Shown here: in pieces, positions 43,330 through 52,745 of the stretch
How the letters are laid out: each line of letters opens with the position of its first letter
Numbering within the stretch: the first letter of the stretch is position 1
Origin: an uncultured Aquimarina sp.
Lineage (GTDB): Bacteria > Bacteroidota > Bacteroidia > Flavobacteriales > Flavobacteriaceae
Length of the DNA stretch: 64,000 bases
Assembly (NCBI GenBank): GCA_937958985.1
Contig: CALGLV010000029.1
Location: 1-64,000, forward strand
Direction: 5' to 3'
Translations under genes and position numbers: made by a program
The notes under the pieces: generated by a model
What the model saw: only the letters and a program-made list of their open reading frames with translations
The model's database searches: none
Told to the model about the DNA's origin: nothing

Positions 43330-46300
43330 TTACACTTTTTGAATTTGAATCTTTGTTTTTATGTCATCAAATTCAATTAATACTCCATTTTGTAAATCAG
43401 CTTCAAAGGCAATGCTATTTGCTAAAGTTTCTGCTTTAATGTATTCACCATTATGAGCAATAGCTTCTGCTACAATATCATTATTTTCAAAACTAATATT
43501 AATAGTGTCTGTTACTTCAAAATCACTGTCTTTACGTAAATTTTGAATGCGATTCACTAATTCTCGAGCAATTCCTTCTTTCTTTAGCTCGTTACTAATC
43601 GTAACGTCTAGCGCTACTGTTAGCCCGTTGGCATTTGCAACTAACCAGCCTTCAATGTCTTGCGAAGAAATTTCTACGTCGCTGAGTTGCAATGTAATAT
43701 TTTTCCCGTTAATTTCTAAATGATATTCTCCATTTTGCTCCAATAAGCTAATAATTGTTTGATCAAAGGATTGAATCTCATTAGCGATTAGTTTCATGTC
43801 TTTACCAAAACGTGGACCAAGAGCTTTAAAATTAGGTTTTATTTTTTTTACTAAAATTCCCGAAGCATCATCCAAAAGTTCTATTTCCTTAACATTAACC
43901 TCATTTTTTATCAAATCAGAAACAGCTTCGATAGCATTTTTTTCTTCTGCGTTAAGCACAGGAATCATAATTCGCTGTAGCGGTTGGCGCACTTTAATTT
44001 TTTCTTTTTGACGTAATGAAAGTACCAAAGAAGAAATAGTTTGAGCTTTACCCATCTTTTCTTCTAATGTTTTGTTTACAAAAGAAGCGTCGTAAGTAGG
44101 GAAGTCAGCTAAATGAACACTCTCCGAAGTTTCTTTACCAGTACAAGCTACTAAATCTTTATACAAACGATCCATAAAGAATGGAGCTACCGGCGCTCCT
44201 AATTTAGAAACTGTTACTAAACAAGTGTATAGTGTTTGGTAAGCCGAAATTTTATCTTGTGCATACTCCCCTTTCCAAAATCTTCTTCTGCATAAGCGCA
44301 CATACCAGTTACTTAAATTTTCTTGTACAAAGTCCGAAATGGCACGCGTAGCACGCGTAGGTTCGTAGTCGTTATAATAGGCATCTACCTTTTGGACTAG
44401 TGTATGTAATTCACTTAAAATCCATTGGTCAATTTCGGGTCTTTCATTTAAAGGAATTTCTGCTTCACTGTAATTAAAGTTGTCAAGATTGGCATACAGT
44501 GCAAAAAAGGAGTAGGTGTTGTATAGTGTTCCGAAAAATTTTCGACGTACTTCAGCAATACCTTCTAAATCAAATTTTAAATTATCCCAAGGGTTGGCGT
44601 TGCTTATCATGTACCAACGTGTAGCATCGGGGCCATAAGTGTTTAAAGTTTCAAAAGGGTCGGCAGCGTTTCCTAAACGCTTTGACATTTTTTGACCTTT
44701 TTTATCCAATACCAATCCGTTTGAAACTACGTTTTTGTAAGCTACATCATCAAAAATCATAGTAGAAATTGCGTGCAGGGTATAAAACCAACCACGTGTT
44801 TGGTCGACACCTTCGGCAATAAAATCAGCTTTGCGTTCGCCAGCTTCCACTTTTTCTTTATTTTCAAAAGGGTAGTGCCATTGTGCCACAGGCATAGAAC
44901 CCGAGTCAAACCAAACATCTATTAAATCACTTTCACGTTTCATAGGTTTCCCAGAAGGAGAAATAAGTGTAATTTGATCGACAATATTTTTGTGTAAATC
45001 TATTTTAGCATAGTTTTCTTCCGACATGTTTCCTGCCTCAAAGTCAGCAAAAATATCTTCTTCCAAAACGCCAGCATCTAACGCCTTTTTCATTTCTGCT
45101 TTAAGCTCGGCAACCGAACCTACACAAATTTCTTCGGTTTTATCTTCGGTACGCCAAATAGGTAATGGAATACCCCAATAACGAGAACGCGATAAATTCC
45201 AATCGTTAGCGTTGGCTAACCAGTTACCAAAACGGCCTTCGCCAGTGGCTTTGGGTTTCCAGTTAATGCCTAGGTTTAGCTCGTGCATACGGTCTTTAAT
45301 ATCCGTAACTTTAATAAACCAAGAATCTAAAGGGTAATATAAAATAGGTTTGTCGGTACGCCAGCAATTAGGGTAACTATGCACGTATTTTTCTACCTTA
45401 AAGGCTTTGTTTTCTTCTTTAAGTTTAATGGCTATTTCTACATCTGCAGAGCGTTCAGGAGCTTCACCGTCGTTATAATATTCGTTTTTAACATACTTTC
45501 CTGCAAACTCTCCCATATTGGAAGTGAACTTTCCCTGAAGATCGACAAGTGGTACTAAGTTGTCATTTGCATCTTTAATAAGCATTGGCGGCACTTCGGG
45601 AGTTGCTTGTTTTGCAACCAAAGCATCATCGGCTCCAAAAGTTGGTGCGGTATGTACTATACCGGTACCATCTTCGGTAGTTACAAAATCTCCTAAAATT
45701 ACACGGAAAGCGTTTTCGGGGTTATTATTAGGCTGTGCATAGTCTAATAATTGCTCGTAACGAATGTCAAGTAAGTCTTTTCCTTTAAATTCAGTTAAAA
45801 TTTTAAATGGAATTACTTTATCTCCAGCATTGTATGCTGTTATTTCTGAATCTTCGCTAACCTGATTGAATTTTTTTCCAGCAAATTGTTTGCCTACAAG
45901 GTTTTTAGCTAAAATTACTTTGGTAGCTTCAAAAGTGTATTGATTGAATGTTTCAACTAATACATAATCTATTTTTGGGCCTACTGTTAACGCGGTATTA
46001 CTTGGCAACGTCCAAGGAGTTGTTGTCCAGGCTAAAAAGTAAACGTTTCCAAAGCCCTGTAAAAAACTAGGTAAACTGTTTTCAATAGCTTTAAATTGAG
46101 CGACTACTGTAGTGTCGGTAACATCTTGGTAAGTACCTGGCTGATTTAGCTCGTGAGAACTTAAACCAGTACCTGCTTTTGGAGAGTAAGGTTGTATGGT
46201 ATATCCTTTATAGATCAACCCTTTTTTATACATTTCGGAAAGCAACCACCAAACCGATTCCATGTATTTGGGTTTGTAAGTAATATATGGATCTTCCATA

Positions 46301-46734
46301 TCTACCCAATATCCAATTTTTTCAGTAAGGTCGTTCCAAACATCGGTATAACGCATTACGGTTTTACGGCAAGCGGCATTATATTCTTCAACCGATATTT
46401 TAGTACCGATATCTTCCTTGGTAATTCCCAATTCTTTTTCGACTCCTAATTCTACAGGAAGTCCGTGCGTATCCCAACCTGCTTTTCGTTTTACTTGAAA
46501 ACCTTTTTGAGTTTTATAGCGACAAAAAATATCTTTAATAGCACGTGCCATTACGTGGTGAATACCAGGAAGTCCGTTTGCAGAAGGAGGTCCTTCAAAA
46601 AAAACGAAAGGTTTGCTGCCTTCGCGAGAAGAAATACTCTTTTCAAAAACGCTCTCTTTTTTCCAAAAATCTAAAATCTCTTCGGCCACTTTTGGAAGGT
46701 CTAATCCCTTATAATCTGCGAACTTAGTGCTCAT
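43330..46734 (-). CDS. ileS: Isoleucine--tRNA ligase
   Basis: An 1134-residue class I synthetase. The HIGH-like motif is PSANGLPGIHH and the KMSKS motif is KMSKRLGN; RYWGIPLPIWR and LIDVWFDSGSMPVAQWHYPF are typical of IleRS. The large editing domain (TTTPWTLPSNTAL) is complete. The C-terminal region lacks the zinc-binding cysteines of some bacterial forms and resembles the long eukaryote-like clade. A -7 variant TATTTTCG occurs on the minus strand at 46760-46767. It is co-transcribed with the DksA-like gene; the lspA gene often found next in Bacteroidota is absent. Confidence 0.98.
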   Translation of the reverse strand: MSTKFADYKGLDLPKVAEEILDFWKKESVFEKSISSREGSKPFVFFEGPPSANGLPGIHHVMARAIKDIFCRYKTQKGFQVKRKAGWDTHGLPVELGVEKELGITKEDIGTKISVEEYNAACRKTVMRYTDVWNDLTEKIGYWVDMEDPYITYKPKYMESVWWLLSEMYKKGLIYKGYTIQPYSPKAGTGLSSHELNQPGTYQDVTDTTVVAQFKAIENSLPSFLQGFGNVYFLAWTTTPWTLPSNTALTVGPKIDYVLVETFNQYTFEATKVILAKNLVGKQFAGKKFNQVSEDSEITAYNAGDKVIPFKILTEFKGKDLLDIRYEQLLDYAQPNNNPENAFRVILGDFVTTEDGTGIVHTAPTFGADDALVAKQATPEVPPMLIKDANDNLVPLVDLQGKFTSNMGEFAGKYVKNEYYNDGEAPERSADVEIAIKLKEENKAFKVEKYVHSYPNCWRTDKPILYYPLDSWFIKVTDIKDRMHELNLGINWKPKATGEGRFGNWLANANDWNLSRSRYWGIPLPIWRTEDKTEEICVGSVAELKAEMKKALDAGVLEEDIFADFEAGNMSEENYAKIDLHKNIVDQITLISPSGKPMKRESDLIDVWFDSGSMPVAQWHYPFENKEKVEAGERKADFIAEGVDQTRGWFYTLHAISTMIFDDVAYKNVVSNGLVLDKKGQKMSKRLGNAADPFETLNTYGPDATRWYMISNANPWDNLKFDLEGIAEVRRKFFGTLYNTYSFFALYANLDNFNYSEAEIPLNERPEIDQWILSELHTLVQKVDAYYNDYEPTRATRAISDFVQENLSNWYVRLCRRRFWKGEYAQDKISAYQTLYTCLVTVSKLGAPVAPFFMDRLYKDLVACTGKETSESVHLADFPTYDASFVNKTLEEKMGKAQTISSLVLSLRQKEKIKVRQPLQRIMIPVLNAEEKNAIEAVSDLIKNEVNVKEIELLDDASGILVKKIKPNFKALGPRFGKDMKLIANEIQSFDQTIISLLEQNGEYHLEINGKNITLQLSDVEISSQDIEGWLVANANGLTVALDVTISNELKKEGIARELVNRIQNLRKDSDFEVTDTINISFENNDIVAEAIAHNGEYIKAETLANSIAFEADLQNGVLIEFDDIKTKIQIQKV

Positions 46735-47012
46735 GGGTATTCACTTATAATTTAGGTTGCGAAAATAGGGAATTTTTAAGAGTTTTTAGGCGCTTAAATA
46801 AGGATGTATAATTTGTTGAAAATAAGAATTAGATTGAGCTCAGTTGAAATAAGCTTATTTAGTATTGTATTTTAAAATACATAGATTCAAAAAAGAGGTT
46901 CTCTAGACTAGTTTTTTTAATGAATAATTCGGATTGGTATTTTCGAAAGATCATAAAGCTAAGAATAGAAATGAATTATTTATCTTTAGAATAGGCTGAA
47001 ATTATATTTAAA

Positions 47013-47783
47013 ATGAATGAAAATTTAGTAGTTACCACCCTTCAAATCCCGCTAGTGTGGAATGCCCCTATTGTTAATAAAACAGCAATAGAAACGCATC
47101 TGCCCCAAATTTCATATACTGATATTGTAGTTTTACCAGAAACCTTTACAACGGGGTTTGCGGTAACTAGTTTTGAGGCAGAAACTATGCAAGGAGCAAC
47201 GGTACAATGGATGCTTCAAATGGCAAAAAAGCATGGTTTTGCTATAGTAGGGAGTGTATTTATTAAAGAAGATGAAGCCGTGTACAACCGAATGATTTTC
47301 GCTAGTCCCGATGGGCAGCTTCAACAATATGATAAATGGCATTTGTTTGGTATGGGAGAAGAAAGCAAGTTGCTAACAAAAGGAAACTCGCTTCCTGTTT
47401 TTGAATATAAAGGATGGAAAATAAAACCGCTAATTTGTTATGATTTGCGTTTTCCTGTTACGAGTAGAAACACCAGTAACTATGACGTAATTATATGCAT
47501 TGCAAATTGGCCTAAAGCTCGTATTGAAGCTTGGGATGCCCTTTTAAAAGCACGAGCCATTGAAAATTTATGTTATGTTGTTGGTGTAAATAGGGTTGGG
47601 AGTGATGCTAATAATTTGGAGTATTCAGGACACTCCTGTGTTTACAACCCGCTAGGAAAAGCATTAATGGAGGTTTTAGAAATAGCGGATATACAAACCA
47701 CAACAATCCAAAAGCAAAAACTAAAAGCGGTACGAGCTAGCTTTCCTTTTTTAAATGATCGCGATTTGTTTACGATTCCTTAA
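47013..47783 (+). CDS. Nitrilase-family omega-amidase (YafV-like)
   Basis: A 256-residue carbon-nitrogen hydrolase. The Glu-Lys-Cys triad is complete: Glu43 (LPETFTTGF), Lys108 (YDKWHLF) and Cys142 (PLICYDLRFPV). The HLFGMGEESKLLTKGN and RAIENLCYVVGVNRVG segments fit the YafV/NIT2 omega-amidase subgroup, which deaminates alpha-keto acid amides such as 2-oxosuccinamate. It is cytoplasmic. It converges with the Ig-like lipoprotein gene, with two bases between the stop codons. Confidence 0.9.
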   Translation: MNENLVVTTLQIPLVWNAPIVNKTAIETHLPQISYTDIVVLPETFTTGFAVTSFEAETMQGATVQWMLQMAKKHGFAIVGSVFIKEDEAVYNRMIFASPDGQLQQYDKWHLFGMGEESKLLTKGNSLPVFEYKGWKIKPLICYDLRFPVTSRNTSNYDVIICIANWPKARIEAWDALLKARAIENLCYVVGVNRVGSDANNLEYSGHSCVYNPLGKALMEVLEIADIQTTTIQKQKLKAVRASFPFLNDRDLFTIP

Positions 47784-47785
47784 AA

Positions 47786-49399
47786 TTAATCCAATACAAT
47801 ATCTTGATTAACATCCCAATTCGCTCTAACGGTAACAGGTTTTTCATAAAAGAAAATAGGTTCTGGCTGAAGCTTTTTTAGATAATTACCGGTATCCCAT
47901 TTTCCGTTATTATTTAAGTCATAAATTACTTTTACAATATAATCTCCTGGTGATAATTCAGAAAAACTTAAGCTGTTAGATTCTTTTAAGGTGACTTCTT
48001 TTTCAATGTTACCACCTTTTTGTAATTGAACTATCAATGTGTTTTCTTTGTTTTCAACACTGAAATTTAATTTTAAATTACCATAAGCAGCGTTTTCAAG
48101 GGTAGTTAACGTATAAGTTATTGTGTCTTGATTGGTATTGCCTAAAAAATCACTAAAGGCATTGGGTAAAACCTTCATGGCGTAGCGGCTATTTTCTTTT
48201 TTTGGAAAATTGATGCTAATTTGGTTTTTAAAGCTTTCCCATTTTTGAGTAAAATTCACAGCTAAGGTGTCGGCGTCTATAATAGAAACTAATGTTTCAT
48301 CTAGTTTATTTAATGGGGTATTTGCTGAAATTTCAAAAGCCTCTTTTAGCTTAAGATTGGTTCCGTTATTAGTAAGTTTTAAAGAGTCTTTGTTTTGGTC
48401 TTTATAGCGGGCAATAATAGTATCTGTAATTTTTCCAGAAGTAGCTTTAAAAATTAAAGAATCTTGCTCAAAAAATGGCTTTACCCAAAAGTTAAGAGTA
48501 TCCTTGTTTTTTTCTTTCAGTATAAGGGTTTCAAATTTTAAAGTGTCGGGGAAAGAACCTAAGATTTCTATTTTAGGCTCGGAAACTTCTCCAAAATAAC
48601 CGATTTGAAACTGGTTTTTAGAAACTTGTTTTGACCTTGTATAGCGAAATTCTTGGATTTCATTAAATAACTTTAATGACGCTGTAGTATCCTGCGGAAT
48701 AGAAATTGATTTGTCAAGAAAAGCGATTTGGTCTTTTATAGGGTCGAACTTGTAATTGTTGTTGTTATCGTTTATTGCGACGAGCCTATAATTTCCTTCA
48801 CGTAAGTAGTTAAATTTAAAAACAGTAGTACTGTCCTTTGTGGTAGTTACGTATCGAGGGAGTTCATTATAAACTATAGAGTCATTAATAGTTTCATTTT
48901 CTTCATATAAAAAAACAGAAACTTTGTCTTCTAAACTTTGTTTTAAAACATCGTTTACTGTTCCTCCAAAACTTAGGGAGTCTAATTCGTTTCCTGTAGA
49001 AAACACGTATTGAAAAAAATCAAAAGGATTTTTTTCGTTATAATCCACAATACTATTTCCAAAATTAATAGCATAGGTTGTGTTTGTAAGTAGGGTGTCT
49101 ACTATTTTTATTTTAATGGTTTTAGTAGCATAGCCCAATGGTTTAATTTCAGGTTTGTTTTTCATTGGCGGCGAAATTAAAATTTGTTGATCGGGTTTGT
49201 CTAGTGTCACCAATTCATCAAAAGTTAATCTAATTTCCCGTGCCGTAAAGTTTGTGGATTTATTAGGCGGTGTGGCTCTCACTAATTCGGGTGCTTTTTC
49301 ATCTTTAGGTCCTCCAGTAATTGACTGCCTTTTTGCGCAACTAGAAAGAAATAATAAGCAAATAAAAATAAGGTAAGGATGTGACGCGCTGAAAGACAT
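47786..49399 (-). CDS. Ig-like (Big_5/SbsA-type) domain lipoprotein
   Basis: A lipoprotein of about 537 residues (lipobox LFLSSC, then AKRQSITGGPKDEKAPELV). The region after it (about 30-130, TNFTAREIRLTFDELV ... FSTGNELDSLSFGGTV) is an SbsA Ig-like domain, followed by a long beta-rich region and a final NNNGKWDTGNYLKKLQPEPIFFY sandwich. It belongs to a conserved Bacteroidota envelope lipoprotein family with no known function. ATG 49399 is preferred over a longer reading from 49423, as it gives a cleaner lipoprotein signal. The comF gene lies 37 bases upstream on the same strand. Confidence 0.82.
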   Translation of the reverse strand: MSFSASHPYLIFICLLFLSSCAKRQSITGGPKDEKAPELVRATPPNKSTNFTAREIRLTFDELVTLDKPDQQILISPPMKNKPEIKPLGYATKTIKIKIVDTLLTNTTYAINFGNSIVDYNEKNPFDFFQYVFSTGNELDSLSFGGTVNDVLKQSLEDKVSVFLYEENETINDSIVYNELPRYVTTTKDSTTVFKFNYLREGNYRLVAINDNNNNYKFDPIKDQIAFLDKSISIPQDTTASLKLFNEIQEFRYTRSKQVSKNQFQIGYFGEVSEPKIEILGSFPDTLKFETLILKEKNKDTLNFWVKPFFEQDSLIFKATSGKITDTIIARYKDQNKDSLKLTNNGTNLKLKEAFEISANTPLNKLDETLVSIIDADTLAVNFTQKWESFKNQISINFPKKENSRYAMKVLPNAFSDFLGNTNQDTITYTLTTLENAAYGNLKLNFSVENKENTLIVQLQKGGNIEKEVTLKESNSLSFSELSPGDYIVKVIYDLNNNGKWDTGNYLKKLQPEPIFFYEKPVTVRANWDVNQDIVLD

Positions 49400-49436
49400 A
49401 TACTTTTTTGAACAAAGAAACAAAAACTAAATAAAT

Positions 49437-50126
49437 TTAAAGACTTTCATTAGGCACTAAAGCAATCGAAGCGATACTAATTTTACCAGCCTTGTTTTTT
49501 AAACAACTTACACAGGCGCGCATTGTGGCACCAGTAGTTATAATATCGTCTAAAATAAGGATGTGTTTTTCTTTAAGATCGTCCGGTTTATTTAGGGTTA
49601 AGCTATTTAAAATATTATTAAAACGCTCTTTTCTGTTTAAAGAAACTTGCGATTTTTTATGTGTTGTTTTTGTTAATATATCGTCTCGGTAATCAGCATT
49701 TAGCTTTTGGGCAATAGTTTGTGCGTATAGTGCTACTTGGTTGTATCCTCTTTGGCGTAATCTTTTTTTGTGAATAGGTATTGGGATAACTAAATCAATA
49801 GTTTGAAAGTCCTCGGTTTTAAGTAAAACAGCAGCGTGCCAATTCCCAATAAGTTCGCCAATGTGTAAATGGTTTCGGTATTTTAAATTATGAAGTAATT
49901 CTTGTACTTCGGAATGCTTTTCAAAATAAAAAAGACTAGAAAAATTAGTTATTACGATGCCTTCTTTAAAAAGGACATTTAATTTTAGATTGGTAAGAGA
50001 CTTAATACTAATTACAGGTAATTCATTTCTGCAATTCGTGCAAATTTCATTTTCGTTAGGGATCAAAAGCTCATAACAAGCGTTACAGCTTTTAGGGAAT
50101 AGTAAAAGTATTAGATCTTTAAGCAT
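49437..50126 (-). CDS. ComF family phosphoribosyltransferase-like protein
   Basis: A 229-residue ComF protein. The N-terminal zinc-ribbon CNACYELL...CTNC is followed by a type I PRTase fold with IPIPIHKKRLRQRGYNQV and the PRPP loop ILILDDIITTGATM. ComF helps DNA uptake during transformation in other bacteria. The complete zinc ribbon and loop suggest a working protein. It precedes the Ig-like lipoprotein gene on the same strand. Confidence 0.93.
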   Translation of the reverse strand: MLKDLILLLFPKSCNACYELLIPNENEICTNCRNELPVISIKSLTNLKLNVLFKEGIVITNFSSLFYFEKHSEVQELLHNLKYRNHLHIGELIGNWHAAVLLKTEDFQTIDLVIPIPIHKKRLRQRGYNQVALYAQTIAQKLNADYRDDILTKTTHKKSQVSLNRKERFNNILNSLTLNKPDDLKEKHILILDDIITTGATMRACVSCLKNKAGKISIASIALVPNESL

Positions 50127-50181
50127 AGATTTTATTTGTAAATAATTAAATTAGTAGGGCGTTAGCGCAGAATAACCAACT

Positions 50182-51063
50182 ATGATTTCAAAAAGAATTC
50201 TTCCAGTATTAATTGCTTTAGCTCTTATTTTGTCTTTAATTATCTGTGCTATAGGAATTTACCTAAATAAATTGGAAAAAATAAATTTTAATCATAATAA
50301 AGAAATCCTGCAGGAAAAGGAGGCAATTAAAAGTGAATTAGAAGAATTATTAAATAATTACGATGCTGTAACATTTACGAATAAAGATTTACAAGAAGAA
50401 TTAAACCTAAAAAAGAAAGAAACAGATAGTCTTTATAGAGCTTTAACCAAAACAGCTCCTAAATTAAGTTTGCTAAGAATTTACCGTTCTCAAATAAGAA
50501 AATTAAGAGAAGAAAAAATTAAACTTTTAAAAACAAATGATAGTTTAATTACGGTAAATGTTTTAATGAAGGATAGTTTACATTTAAAAGATTCTCAAAT
50601 TAAAAAATATTTTAAGGCTAAAAGAGATTTATATGACGAAAATGTAGCGCTTACTGCAGCAATAAAGAAACGGAAAAAATTATCGTTTTATTCCACTAGT
50701 GGTACGGGAGTTAAAGTTAAAAACAGTGGTAAAGTAATTGTTACAGATAAAATTAAACGTTTATCTAAAATAAAAATTTGCACAATTGTTAAGTCTAATA
50801 GTGAACTAATAAGCGAATCTAAAAAAGTGTATTTTAAAGTATTTGGTCCTAAAAAAGCACTTTTAGGAAAAATTATTAAAGTGAAGCACGAAACCAAGCC
50901 TCTGTTTTATAGTTCGATACATCAGTTTTTTTATAGAAATCAGCGTTTAGATATTTGTAAGTTTATAGACGTTGACCCCGCGGAACTAATAGCAGGGGAG
51001 TATACTGTTGAGGTTTACTTTGATCACGAAATACACGACATTTCTCAATTCATATTGCGGTAG
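50182..51063 (+). CDS. Membrane-anchored coiled-coil protein of unknown function
   Basis: A 293-residue protein with one N-terminal TM helix (ILPVLIALALILSLIICAIGIYL), a coiled coil (about 35-165, Lys/Glu-rich heptads) and a beta-rich C-terminal domain (about 170-293, VKVKNSGKVIVTDKIKRLSKIKICTIV ... GEYTVEVYFDHEIHDI). I recall similar proteins as a flavobacterial family near glyS, without a function. The C-terminal domain probably lies in the periplasm. It is divergent from comF and followed by glyQS after 38 bases. Confidence 0.75.
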   Translation: MISKRILPVLIALALILSLIICAIGIYLNKLEKINFNHNKEILQEKEAIKSELEELLNNYDAVTFTNKDLQEELNLKKKETDSLYRALTKTAPKLSLLRIYRSQIRKLREEKIKLLKTNDSLITVNVLMKDSLHLKDSQIKKYFKAKRDLYDENVALTAAIKKRKKLSFYSTSGTGVKVKNSGKVIVTDKIKRLSKIKICTIVKSNSELISESKKVYFKVFGPKKALLGKIIKVKHETKPLFYSSIHQFFYRNQRLDICKFIDVDPAELIAGEYTVEVYFDHEIHDISQFILR

Positions 51064-51086
51064 TTTTTTAAACTGATAATTTCTGC

Positions 51087-51094
51087 TATTTTTG
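51087..51094 (+). promoter_or_regulatory. -7 box (TATTTTTG) of glyQS, implying an almost leaderless mRNA
   Basis: An exact TAnnTTTG match that ends 7 bases before the ATG at 51102. Transcription would begin at or within a few bases of the start codon. The -33 region is only a T-tract (51063-51069). Confidence 0.55.
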
Positions 51095-51101
51095 CGCTAT
51101 T

Positions 51102-52643
51102 ATGGCAAAACAAGAAGATACTTTCAAAAAAGTAATATCACACGCTAAAGAATATGGTTATATTTTTGGTTCAAGTGAAATATACGATGGTTTAAGTGCG
51201 GTTTATGATTACGGTCAAAACGGTGCTGAGCTTAAAAAAAATATCCGCGAGTATTGGTGGAAGAGTATGGTGCAAATGCATCAAAACATCGTAGGATTAG
51301 ATGCTTCTATTTTTATGCACCCTACAACTTGGAAAGCTTCAGGACATGTAGATGCATTCAACGATCCATTAATAGATAATAAAGACTCTAAAAAGCGTTA
51401 CCGTGCGGATGTATTGATTGAAGATCATGCTGAAAAAATTCTGCAAAAAGCGAATAAAGAAATAGCAAAAGCTAAAAAACGTTTTGGAGACACTTTTAAC
51501 GAAGAGGAGTTTGTTACTACAAACCCAAGAGTAATAAAATACTTAGCAGAAAACAAAGCCATACTAGCGCGTATGGGGAGTTCTTTAGAAAAAGAAGATT
51601 TAGCGGATGTTAAGCTTTTAATAGAAGAGCTTGGGATTTCCGACCCAGATACAGGTTCAAAAAACTGGACAGATGTACGTCAGTTCAATTTAATGTTTGG
51701 AACGAAATTAGGAGCATCTGCAGAAACAGCTACCGATTTATATTTACGACCAGAAACAGCTCAGGGTATTTTTGTAAACTTTTTAAATGTACAAAAAACA
51801 GGTCGTATGAAAGTGCCTTTTGGAATTGCCCAAACAGGTAAGGCCTTTCGTAATGAAATAGTAGCACGTCAGTTTATTTTTCGTATGCGAGAATTTGAAC
51901 AAATGGAAATGCAATTTTTTGTGCGTCCAGGCGAAGAAATGAAATCCTACGAATATTGGAAGGAAACACGTTTAAAGTGGCACCTATCTTTAGGATTAGG
52001 AGAAGAAAATTACCGTTTTCACGATCATGATAAATTAGCCCACTATGCTAATGCCGCAGCCGATATTGAATTTAACTTCCCATTTGGATTTAAAGAACTA
52101 GAAGGAATTCACTCCCGTACCGATTTTGATTTAAAAGCTCATGAAGAGTTTTCAGGAAAAAAATTAAAGTACTACGATAACGAAATTAGTGAAAGCTATA
52201 CGCCATATGTAGTAGAAACGTCTGTTGGTTTAGATAGAATGTTTTTAGCGGTATTTTCTAAATCTCTTAAAGAGGAAAAATTAGAAGATGGAAGCTCTAG
52301 AACGGTATTGAAACTACCCGCAGTTTTAGCGCCTACAAAAGCAGCTATATTTCCATTAGTTAAAAAAGATGGATTGCCAGAATTAGCAAAAGAAATCGTA
52401 GCTGATTTAAAATTTGATTTTAACGTGCTTTACGACGAAAAAGATGCCGTAGGGAAGCGTTACCGTCGTCAAGATGCTAACGGAACTCCATTTTGTATTA
52501 CCGTAGATCACGAATCGTTAGAAACCAAAACAGTTACTATTCGCGATAGAGATACTATGGAGCAAGAGCGTGTTGCAATTGCTGATTTAGGTAGAATTTT
52601 AGAAGAAAAAACCTCTTTTAAAACATGGTTGGCTAAATTATAA
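51102..52643 (+). CDS. glyQS: Glycine--tRNA ligase (homodimeric type)
   Basis: A 513-residue class II synthetase of the single-chain type. Landmarks are EYGYIFGSSEIYDGLSAVYDYG, the class II motifs around LRPETAQGIFVNFLNV, FRNEIVARQFIFRMREFEQMEMQFF, and ETSVGLDRMFLAVF, and a C-terminal anticodon domain (LAPTKAAIFPLV). It charges tRNA-Gly in the cytoplasm. The gene ends in a clear terminator. Confidence 0.98.
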   Translation: MAKQEDTFKKVISHAKEYGYIFGSSEIYDGLSAVYDYGQNGAELKKNIREYWWKSMVQMHQNIVGLDASIFMHPTTWKASGHVDAFNDPLIDNKDSKKRYRADVLIEDHAEKILQKANKEIAKAKKRFGDTFNEEEFVTTNPRVIKYLAENKAILARMGSSLEKEDLADVKLLIEELGISDPDTGSKNWTDVRQFNLMFGTKLGASAETATDLYLRPETAQGIFVNFLNVQKTGRMKVPFGIAQTGKAFRNEIVARQFIFRMREFEQMEMQFFVRPGEEMKSYEYWKETRLKWHLSLGLGEENYRFHDHDKLAHYANAAADIEFNFPFGFKELEGIHSRTDFDLKAHEEFSGKKLKYYDNEISESYTPYVVETSVGLDRMFLAVFSKSLKEEKLEDGSSRTVLKLPAVLAPTKAAIFPLVKKDGLPELAKEIVADLKFDFNVLYDEKDAVGKRYRRQDANGTPFCITVDHESLETKTVTIRDRDTMEQERVAIADLGRILEEKTSFKTWLAKL

Positions 52644-52668
52644 TAAGCGAACCTCATATTTAATTTCA

Positions 52669-52706
52669 AAAAACAGCAACCCAATATTCGGTTGCTGTTT
52701 TTTTTT
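52669..52706 (+). terminator. Rho-independent terminator of glyQS
   Basis: Stem AAACAGCAACC / GGTTGCTGTTT with an 8-base loop and a T-run, 25 bases after the stop codon. Confidence 0.87.
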
Positions 52707-52745
52707 GGTTAATTTCAAAAATCAAATAAGATAATTCTAAACAGT

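Noticed and set aside
50154-50181. Short AGGGCGTTAGCGC segment, possible repeat remnant
   Set aside because: Only about 13 bases resemble the repeat at 59202-59280, too few to call a copy.
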